Part shown: in pieces, positions 1-4,446 of the stretch
Layout: the number at the start of each line of letters is the position of its first letter
How positions within the stretch are numbered: the first letter of the stretch is position 1
Origin: Pseudomonadota bacterium
GTDB lineage: Bacteria; Pseudomonadota; Gammaproteobacteria; Xanthomonadales; Marinicellaceae
Assembly (NCBI GenBank): GCA_008501575.1
Contig: QQUO01000299.1
Span: 1 to 5,796 of the forward strand
DNA: 5,796 nt
Reading direction: 5' to 3'
The notes under the pieces: generated by a model
Told to the model about the DNA's origin: nothing
What the model saw: only the letters and a program-made list of their open reading frames with translations
Database searches by the model: none
Made by a program: the position numbers and the translations under genes

Positions 1-90
1 GCGTTGCAATTCAGTCTCGGTATCTGTTTCGGCCCACAGCGGTGCACAAAACAACAGTAAAAAAACGATGGTATAGAGCTTCTTAAACAT
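1..90 (-). CDS. N-terminus of an exported protein of unknown function (partial)
   Basis: Reading leftward from an ATG at 90-88 gives 30 open codons that run off the window edge. The N-terminus looks like a Sec signal peptide: MFKKLYT supplies positive charge, a hydrophobic core (IVFLLLF) follows, and a signal peptidase I site fits after residue 20 (APLWA, then ETDTETELQR). The single Cys at 15 is not in a proper lipobox, so a soluble periplasmic or outer-membrane protein is more likely than a lipoprotein. The acidic, polar mature start could open a coiled coil, but too little is visible to name a family. The ribosome binding site is weak (GGAATG about 5 bases before the ATG). The gene is divergent from phoR across a 105-bp spacer that holds a candidate Pho box, so phosphate control of this gene is conceivable but unproven. 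Confidence 0.72.
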   Translation of the reverse strand, partial: MFKKLYTIVFLLLFCAPLWAETDTETELQR

Positions 91-134
91 GGTCATTCCA
101 AAATATTTAGAAAGAAGCTTAAAATTTAACAGAT

Positions 135-168
135 TTATCATTGGAATATCATAATTATCGACTAACAT
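135..168 (+). promoter_or_regulatory. Candidate Pho box and -10 element upstream of phoR
   Basis: Two 7-mers, TTATCAT (135-141) and ATATCAT (146-152), are separated by 4 bp, giving the 11-bp period of a PhoB-binding Pho box. Each matches 5 of 7 positions of the consensus half CTGTCAT, including the whole TCAT core. Exactly 10 bp after the box is TAACAT (163-168), a 4/6 match to the -10 consensus; this is the spacing known for PhoB-activated promoters, which lack a good -35. Transcription would start near 175, about 20 bases before the phoR ATG. The box lies in the spacer shared with the leftward gene, so it might serve either side. What is seen is the phased repeat and spacing; PhoB binding is inferred. 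Confidence 0.5.
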
Positions 169-195
169 TGAGGAAGTAGACTTTAATTATTAAAT

Positions 196-1539
196 ATGAC
201 AAAGCCGTTACAAACGTCTGGAATGTTTCAAGAGAAGTGGATTTTTTTATGCCTGGTGGTGGTTTGCTTGCTGGGTGCAATCTCCGGCTTTTGGCTGGGG
301 CTATGGGCTTGGGTTGTGGCGGCCATTTTGCTGTTGGTTTATGCGGCCTGGTGGTTATGGCGATTAATTAAACTGTATCGGTGGTTTAGTCATGATGATT
401 TACGGCTGACACCACCGCAAGTGTTTGGTTTGTTACAAAGGCCGGTACAAAGCCTGGTTAAGGAACGGCGCCAGGCCAAACGAATTCAGGATAATAATAA
501 AGAGTTGATTCAGCAGTTTAGAACCATGGTGGAAGCCCTGCCTTATGCCACGGTGTTGCTCAATAAAGCGCTGGACATTAAATACTTAAACGAGCGGGCT
601 GAACAAATGTTTGGCTTGTCGCAATCAGATGTGGGTCAATCAATTCAGCAGGTTTTTGCTGATTCTAAGGTCATGCAATTGTTTGATGCGAATTTAATCA
701 GTCCTGATAAAGCCGCTAAAGACGGGTTAAAAATAGCCCAGCCGACAGCACCGCAGCGGCTCATCAAAGTCCGTTTAATTGATGTTAACCGGTATCGCTA
801 CTTATTATTGGCCCATGATGTTAGTGTCATGGAAGCCTTACAGAAATCGCGTAAAAATTTTATGGCCAATGCTTCGCATGAATTAAGAACGCCATTAACG
901 GTGATTACCGGTTATTTGGAGTATTTACAAAATCACAGTGCCGATTTACCACAGCTGAGACAACCCATTAAACAAGCCTACGAACAAAGTCAACGGATGT
1001 CACAGATTATTGCGGATATGCTGACGTTATCACGCATTGAACATGACACGGTAATCAACGCCGATGAAGAAGTGATCGATATGCCGAAATTACTGAATCG
1101 ATTATTTAATGATGTGAAACACAGTGCAGATGCACGGCAGCATATTTTCTCAGCCCAAATAGATTCTGATTTATGGCTCAAAGCTAACACGTCAGAAATG
1201 ACCGGTGTTTGTTTAAATCTTCTGCATAATGCGGTGTTGCACACAAGTCCTGGAACGAAGATACAACTCCGTTGGTTTAGCCAATCGGGACAGGCATGTT
1301 TAATGGTTAGTGATAATGGTCCGGGAATAGCCGCAAAGCATTTGCCGCATGTCACCGAGCGATTTTATCGGGTGACCCATTCTGTTAAACAAAAGCAAGA
1401 CAGCACCGGTTTGGGTTTGGCCATTGTTAAACACATCTGTTTAAAACATGGGGCCGAATTAAGCATCGATAGTGAACCCAAAAAAGGCACATGTTTTACG
1501 GTTTTGTTTCCGCGGAACAGAACACAAAGCGAGGGCTGA
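196..1539 (+). CDS. phoR: Phosphate regulon sensor histidine kinase PhoR
   Basis: Inner-membrane sensor kinase that autophosphorylates and passes phosphate to the response regulator PhoB when phosphate is scarce; in the family it reads the state of the Pst transporter through PhoU. The 447-aa length is close to the usual 430-450. Two hydrophobic segments (about 15-32 and 34-56) with almost no periplasmic loop are typical of PhoR. A charged linker (60-105) leads to a PAS domain (about 106-210). The H-box NASHELRTPL places the phosphorylated His at 228. The ATPase part has the N-box NLLHNAVLHT (Asn345), G1 DNGPGI (373-378), F-box ERFYRV (388-393) and G2 GLGLAI (405-410), so it should be active. 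The ATG at 196 is the first start after an in-frame stop at 184-186. No good Shine-Dalgarno lies close (AGGA is about 20 bases away), and Met10 (223) is a weaker alternative. phoB, usually directly upstream, is not there. Confidence 0.95.
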   Translation: MTKPLQTSGMFQEKWIFLCLVVVCLLGAISGFWLGLWAWVVAAILLLVYAAWWLWRLIKLYRWFSHDDLRLTPPQVFGLLQRPVQSLVKERRQAKRIQDNNKELIQQFRTMVEALPYATVLLNKALDIKYLNERAEQMFGLSQSDVGQSIQQVFADSKVMQLFDANLISPDKAAKDGLKIAQPTAPQRLIKVRLIDVNRYRYLLLAHDVSVMEALQKSRKNFMANASHELRTPLTVITGYLEYLQNHSADLPQLRQPIKQAYEQSQRMSQIIADMLTLSRIEHDTVINADEEVIDMPKLLNRLFNDVKHSADARQHIFSAQIDSDLWLKANTSEMTGVCLNLLHNAVLHTSPGTKIQLRWFSQSGQACLMVSDNGPGIAAKHLPHVTERFYRVTHSVKQKQDSTGLGLAIVKHICLKHGAELSIDSEPKKGTCFTVLFPRNRTQSEG

Positions 1540-1554
1540 AATATGGTACATAGA

Positions 1555-1584
1555 TTGCCAGCAACCGCCGGGCTTTGGTAAACT
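1555..1584 (+). promoter_or_regulatory. Weak candidate sigma70 promoter for the SDR-glnB pair
   Basis: TTGCCA (1555-1560, 5/6 match to the -35 consensus) and TAAACT (1579-1584, 4/6 match to the -10) are 18 bp apart in the 69-bp gap after phoR. A start near 1591 would leave a short leader with the GGAGA ribosome binding site (1599-1603). No terminator is visible in the gap, so read-through from phoR is an equally fair explanation. No sigma54 site (GG-N10-GC), which nitrogen control could predict for glnB, was seen here. Confidence 0.25.
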
Positions 1585-1608
1585 CATCAATACAAAATGG
1601 AGAAATAA

Positions 1609-2271
1609 ATGCTCAATATTTTAATAACCGGTAGCAACCGGGGAATTGGTTTAGAAATGTGTCAACAATTCAAAGCCAAAGGTCACCATGTTTTGGCAGT
1701 TTGTCGCACACCCAGTCAGGAATTGTTGGCTTTGGATGTGGAGGTCATTACCGATATTGATGTCACCGATGGCAATGATGTGCAACGGTTGCTCAAGCAC
1801 ATCGAAGGGCGAGAAATTGATTATTTGATTAATAATGCCGGTATTCTGGCCCGCAATACATTGGGTGATATTGATTATAACTCTGTGCAGGAGCAATTTG
1901 TGGTCAATGCCATGGGGCCTTTACGGGTTTCTGAAACATTGTTACCGGTCTTGGCCGATAACGCTAAAATTGGTATTGTGACCAGTCGCATGGGGTCCAT
2001 TACTGACAATGATTCGGGCAGCAGTTATGGTTATCGTATGAGCAAAGCGGCCGCCAATATGGCCGCCAGGAGTTTATCGGTCGATTTAAAAGACCAGGGT
2101 ATTGCAGTGGCCGCGCTACACCCGGGTTATGTCAAAACGGATATGACCGGTCACCAGGGTTATGTGGAAGCACCACAAGCTGCTGCCGGATTAATACAAC
2201 GTATGGAAGAACTCAACCTCGACAATACCGGCCAGTTTTGGCATGCTGAAGGTGAGGTCTTGCCATGGTGA
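1609..2271 (+). CDS. Short-chain dehydrogenase/reductase (C-factor/carbonyl reductase-like)
   Basis: A 220-aa single-domain NAD(P)-dependent oxidoreductase of the classical SDR fold. The cofactor motif TGSNRGIG is at 7-14, DVTD (51-54) fits the adenine-contacting Asp, and NNAG is at 75-78. The catalytic set is Asn100, Ser126, Tyr142 and Lys146 (YRMSK), followed by HPGYVKTDM (171-179). The YxYRxSK arrangement and the HPGxVKTDM segment resemble the sniffer/C-factor (CsgA-like) carbonyl reductase group, whose natural substrates are often unknown, so no substrate is assigned. The ATG at 1609 has a good ribosome binding site (GGAGA, 5 bases upstream). Its stop lies 16 bp before glnB, so the two are probably co-transcribed; no functional tie to nitrogen sensing is obvious. 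The gene has no sign of truncation. Confidence 0.92.
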   Translation: MLNILITGSNRGIGLEMCQQFKAKGHHVLAVCRTPSQELLALDVEVITDIDVTDGNDVQRLLKHIEGREIDYLINNAGILARNTLGDIDYNSVQEQFVVNAMGPLRVSETLLPVLADNAKIGIVTSRMGSITDNDSGSSYGYRMSKAAANMAARSLSVDLKDQGIAVAALHPGYVKTDMTGHQGYVEAPQAAAGLIQRMEELNLDNTGQFWHAEGEVLPW

Positions 2272-2287
2272 TTGCTGGAGTCAATTT

Positions 2288-2626
2288 ATGAAAATGATTA
2301 CCGCCATTATTAAACCATTTAAACTTGACGATGTGCGTGATGCCCTTGAAGATGTGGGCATTCGTGGTATTACAGTGACAGAAGTCAAAGGTTTTGGTCG
2401 GCAAAAGGGTCATACAGAATTGTATCGCGGGGCTGAGTATGTGATTGACTTTTTACCCAAACTCAAAATAGAAATTGCCGCCCCTACTGATCAAGTGGAG
2501 TCCATTGTGGATACATTGTTACAGACCGCCGGTAATAATAAAGTCGGTGATGGCAAAATTTTTATTCATGACTTAGAACAGGTCATCCGAATTCGTACCG
2601 GCGAAACCGGCGATGATGCCATTTAA
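2288..2626 (+). CDS. glnB: Nitrogen regulatory protein PII (GlnB type)
   Basis: A 112-aa trimeric cytosolic signal protein that integrates 2-oxoglutarate, ATP/ADP and, through uridylylation by GlnD, glutamine status. It then steers targets such as NtrB and the glutamine synthetase adenylyltransferase GlnE. The T-loop (about 37-55) contains the PII signature YRGAEY (46-51) with Tyr51, the uridylylation site. The second signature, KVGDGKIFI, starts at 85 and includes the ATP-binding Lys90. The C-terminal VIRIRTGE supplies Arg101 and Arg103. Asp54 (YVIDFLPK) and the lack of an adjacent amtB favour GlnB over GlnK. The ATG at 2288 is chosen because GGAG lies 7 bases upstream, the product then begins MKMITAIIKPFK as in the family, and the length is standard. 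An in-frame ATG at 2243 would add 15 codons inside the preceding gene. It is probably co-transcribed with the SDR. Confidence 0.96.
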   Translation: MKMITAIIKPFKLDDVRDALEDVGIRGITVTEVKGFGRQKGHTELYRGAEYVIDFLPKLKIEIAAPTDQVESIVDTLLQTAGNNKVGDGKIFIHDLEQVIRIRTGETGDDAI

Positions 2627-2697
2627 TTTTCTCCGGAAAATATAGATCTTATAAATTATTGATGGTGATTATTCTCTTGTTTTAAAAAGGATTGCGC

Positions 2698-2709
2698 TAT
2701 AATTAATTT
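2698..2709 (+). promoter_or_regulatory. Perfect -10 box directly before the lipoprotein ATG
   Basis: TATAAT at 2698-2703 ends 6 bases before the ATG at 2710, so transcription would be expected to start at or within a base or two of that A. The -35 is poor: TTGTTT at 2677-2682 is 15 bp away, shorter than usual. The nearest purine-rich ribosome-binding-like run (AAAAAGGA, 2684-2691) lies upstream of the -10 and would not be in the transcript. If this promoter is used, the mRNA is leaderless or nearly so. Confidence 0.55.
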
Positions 2710-3903
2710 ATGGCGCCACAAAAGTGCAGAATTGTAACAGGTTTAATTTTGACGGCGACTTGTTTTTTGATGGTTGCTTGTTCTTCTGTCAGAATCTACC
2801 AGGTCACCAGTGGCCACAGTACGGCTGATCTTTTTTATGACCAGGACATGTTGCCGGAGGTTACTACGGCCAGTCTGGAGTCTGTTTTTAGCTTGAGTGA
2901 ACGGCAAAAACAGGCTTTTAAAAGGGAATTGCGTAGGCCTGCAAACCGAAACCACCTTGATATTGAAATTATTTATCACTACCTGCAAAATCGTTTGCAG
3001 AATTTCAATTTTTACTCAAAAACCCTGACAGCACAACAGGCGCTGGCTAATAATTCAGGAAATTGTTTGAGCCTGGCGATATTAACCAATGCGTTGGCCC
3101 AGACCACTCATGTTGGTGTTTATTATGAATTGGCCAAAACGCCACCGGTTTTTCAGCGAGAAAATGGCTACTTACTGAGTTCCCAGCACATTCAAACGGT
3201 TATTTTTGAAAAAAAAGTGGGCAGCAGTATTTATTACTCGAGTAAGCCGCTGAAACTAAAGATCGATTATTACTCCACCGCAGGATCAAGAACCTTACGT
3301 CGTGTTAGCACTGCAGAGTTTTACGCCATGTATTATAGCAATGTCGCCGCTGAGGCTTTAGTTGAAGGTCATAATAAAACCGCTTATTGGAACCTTAAAA
3401 AGGCCTTGCAAATCGATGGCGATAATCCAGTCGCATTGAACATGTTGGCGGTTTTGTACCGTCAAATGGGGTATGACAGTTATGCTGAAAAGGTGTTTGT
3501 GCATGGCTTGTCTTTAACTAAAAATCAGTTGGAATTACTCAGTAACTATCACCGTTTTCTGATAGACAAAAATCGTTTACAACAAGCCAATCAAGTGGCT
3601 GATGTCATTGATGATTATGATGACCCCGATCCATTTAAGTGGATTAATATTGCCGATCAGGCGTTGTTAGATGGTCGCTATTTGCAAGCAGAAAAATACT
3701 TTAAAAAAGCCCAGCGTCAAGCGCCATATTTACATGAGCCACCAGCTGGACTGGCCAAAACATATTATTTCTTAGGTCGGCATAAGGATGCCATAACGGC
3801 CATGGAACAAGCCCTTGAAAACAGTCACGATCAGTCAGCAGCAGCCCTTTATCAAAGCAAGATTAATCAGCTAAAAAGCCAAACAAAAAACAAGACGGAA
3901 TAA
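2710..3903 (+). CDS. Lipoprotein with transglutaminase-like core and TPR repeats
   Basis: A 397-aa predicted lipoprotein. The N-terminus (K5, R7, hydrophobic stretch 8-22) ends in a lipobox-like MVAC with the lipidation Cys at 24. Next comes a region of about 85-190 that looks like a papain/transglutaminase-like fold: SGNCLSL with Cys119 at the start of a hydrophobic helix, His160 (SQHIQTVIF) and Asp186 (KIDYYST), the order and spacing of a Cys-His-Asp triad. Residues about 205-375 form four to five TPR-like helical repeats, for example around 239-272, 308-341 and 345-375, ending in a polar tail. This architecture occurs in uncharacterised proteobacterial proteins, and the likely job is protein-protein contact or processing at the envelope. 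Whether the triad is catalytic is unknown. The ATG at 2710 is the only upstream start that gives the signal peptide; an in-frame stop lies at 2704-2706. It lacks a Shine-Dalgarno, and a perfect -10 abuts it. Confidence 0.85.
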   Translation: MAPQKCRIVTGLILTATCFLMVACSSVRIYQVTSGHSTADLFYDQDMLPEVTTASLESVFSLSERQKQAFKRELRRPANRNHLDIEIIYHYLQNRLQNFNFYSKTLTAQQALANNSGNCLSLAILTNALAQTTHVGVYYELAKTPPVFQRENGYLLSSQHIQTVIFEKKVGSSIYYSSKPLKLKIDYYSTAGSRTLRRVSTAEFYAMYYSNVAAEALVEGHNKTAYWNLKKALQIDGDNPVALNMLAVLYRQMGYDSYAEKVFVHGLSLTKNQLELLSNYHRFLIDKNRLQQANQVADVIDDYDDPDPFKWINIADQALLDGRYLQAEKYFKKAQRQAPYLHEPPAGLAKTYYFLGRHKDAITAMEQALENSHDQSAAALYQSKINQLKSQTKNKTE

Positions 3904-3969
3904 CAAAAATGACCTCAAATAAATTAATCCATGGCAGCGATTGAATAAATTTTAGCACAATATAAAACA

Positions 3970-4054
3970 CGGTTTATCAAGACAAGGGATTGCTTGATGT
4001 CATTGCGTTTAATGGCCATCCCTTCTGTAACGAATCTTATTTAAACCGCTTTTT
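3970..4054 (+). ncRNA. Nested inverted-repeat element, candidate structured RNA
   Basis: Three sets of inverted repeats nest without conflict. CGGTTTA (3970-3976) pairs with TAAACCG (4042-4048), AAGGGAT (3984-3990) pairs with ATCCCTT (4018-4024), and CATT (4001-4004) pairs with AATG (4011-4014). An alternative hairpin ATCAAG (3976-3981)/CTTGAT (3993-3998) would exclude the middle stem, so two states are possible. A T-run (4050-4054) follows the outer stem by one base. A -10-like TATAAA (3961-3966) lies just upstream, with TTGAAT (3941-3946) as a poorly spaced -35. The element could be a small RNA, a leader that switches between folds, or a loose terminator for the lipoprotein gene. The repeats are observed; the function is inferred and no known RNA family was recognised. 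Confidence 0.35.
3997..4044 (+). CDS. Possible 15-codon mini-ORF inside the folded element
   Basis: ATG at 3997 opens MSLRLMAIPSVTNLI and stops at TAA 4042-4044. A good Shine-Dalgarno (AGGGA, 3985-3989) sits 7 bases upstream, which is better than that of phoR or the lipoprotein gene. That same Shine-Dalgarno is one arm of the AAGGGAT/ATCCCTT stem, whose other arm lies within the codons, and the stop codon begins the last arm of the outer stem. This is what a translated leader or a self-masking mini-gene could look like. The peptide is too short to judge by composition, shows no run of one amino acid as in classic attenuators, and may be chance. Confidence 0.22.
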   Translation: MSLRLMAIPSVTNLI

Positions 4055-4127
4055 GCGCTGTGATTTTGGTGTGTTTATTGATGTGTGATTTATTCAGTTT
4101 GTATCATTACTGTGGGGCGCTTCTGTG

Positions 4128-4156
4128 TTGACAGTCATCAGTCTTTTCACTAAGAT
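4128..4156 (+). promoter_or_regulatory. Sigma70 promoter of the btuB riboswitch transcript
   Basis: A perfect -35 TTGACA (4128-4133) is followed after an ideal 17-bp spacer by TAAGAT (4151-4156, 4/6 match to TATAAT). The predicted start near 4163 falls a few bases before the first arm of the riboswitch P1 helix at 4170, so the transcript would contain the whole aptamer. Confidence 0.8.
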
Positions 4157-4169
4157 AGCAATCAAGCCG

Positions 4170-4379
4170 AACAGGTGTGCACGCACTTAACTGTGATGTG
4201 CTCAACGGGAAGTTGGTGCGATTTATTCAATCCCAACACTGCCCCCGCAACGGTAAAAAGAGGATATTGATGGCTGTATAAATTCAATATCATTTGCTAT
4301 AAAAGCCACTGTGATCATTCATGGGAAGGCATAGCAGAATGTCATGATGACACTTTTTGAGTCCGGAGACCGGCCTGTT
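4170..4379 (+). promoter_or_regulatory. Cobalamin riboswitch aptamer
   Basis: Binds adenosylcobalamin or a related cobamide in the 5' leader and lowers expression of the gene behind it. P1 is closed by AACAGG (4170-4175) and CCTGTT (4374-4379). Core parts appear in the right order: ACGGGAA (4205-4211), the P5 stem GTTGG/CCAAC (4212-4216 with 4233-4237), the conserved GCCCCCGCAACGGTAA (4241-4256), and the B12 box AGTCCGGAGACCGGCC (4360-4375), whose CCGG arms pair around AGA. The peripheral domain is also present: a perfect 8-bp stem GATATTGA/TCAATATC (4263-4270 with 4284-4291), and TGCTAT/ATAGCA (4295-4300 with 4331-4336) enclosing GCCACTG and GGGAAGGC. The L5 loop is long at 16 bases. Promoter position and the downstream receptor gene agree with the call. 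Confidence 0.97.
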
Positions 4380-4388
4380 TGAATCCCA

Positions 4389-4403
4389 GAGACGTGTTGT
4401 CTC
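4389..4403 (+). promoter_or_regulatory. Small hairpin between aptamer and btuB
   Basis: GAGAC (4389-4393) and GTCTC (4399-4403) form a perfect 5-bp stem with the loop GTGTT, starting 10 bases after P1. It has no T-run, so it is not a terminator. It may be part of the riboswitch expression platform, but its role is not clear from the sequence. Confidence 0.4.
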
Positions 4404-4415
4404 GTTAATGAAATC

Positions 4416-4437
4416 CCATGTTCGGGTGGAACAGGAG
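4416..4437 (+). promoter_or_regulatory. Hairpin masking the btuB ribosome binding site
   Basis: TGTTC (4419-4423) pairs perfectly with GAACA (4429-4433) around the loop GGGTG. Past one bulged A (4418), CC (4416-4417) can pair with GG (4434-4435) of the Shine-Dalgarno AGGAG (4433-4437), which lies 9 bases before the btuB ATG. No T-run follows. The arrangement points to riboswitch control at translation initiation rather than by transcription termination. The pairing is visible; the switching is inferred. Confidence 0.5.
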
Positions 4438-4446
4438 CACATAATA

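Noticed and set aside
990..1355. Leftward 121-codon open frame inside phoR
   Set aside because: It lies wholly antisense to the conserved HisKA and ATPase region, and its product shows no recognisable domain.
2243..2287. Upstream in-frame ATG extending glnB by 15 codons
   Set aside because: The extension overlaps the SDR gene, is absent from PII proteins, and the ATG at 2288 has its own GGAG at correct spacing.
2627..2640. TTTTC-TCCG-GAAAA inverted repeat right after glnB as a terminator
   Set aside because: The stem is only 5 mostly A-T pairs and no T-run follows, so it is too weak for an intrinsic terminator.
3932..3946. TGGCAGCGATTGAAT as a sigma54 promoter
   Set aside because: The -24 and -12 parts are too close (3 bases instead of 5) and the -12 GC is missing.
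4060..4095. TGTGATTT repeats as a CRP site
   Set aside because: The left half TGTGA occurs twice, but no TCACA right half lies at the required spacing.
4340..4359. Palindrome TGTCATGATGACA followed by TTTTT as an intrinsic terminator or operator
   Set aside because: The stem is 5 bp with a 3-base loop, and it lies inside the aptamer just before the B12 box, where termination would destroy the switch. It is more likely part of the peripheral riboswitch fold or chance.
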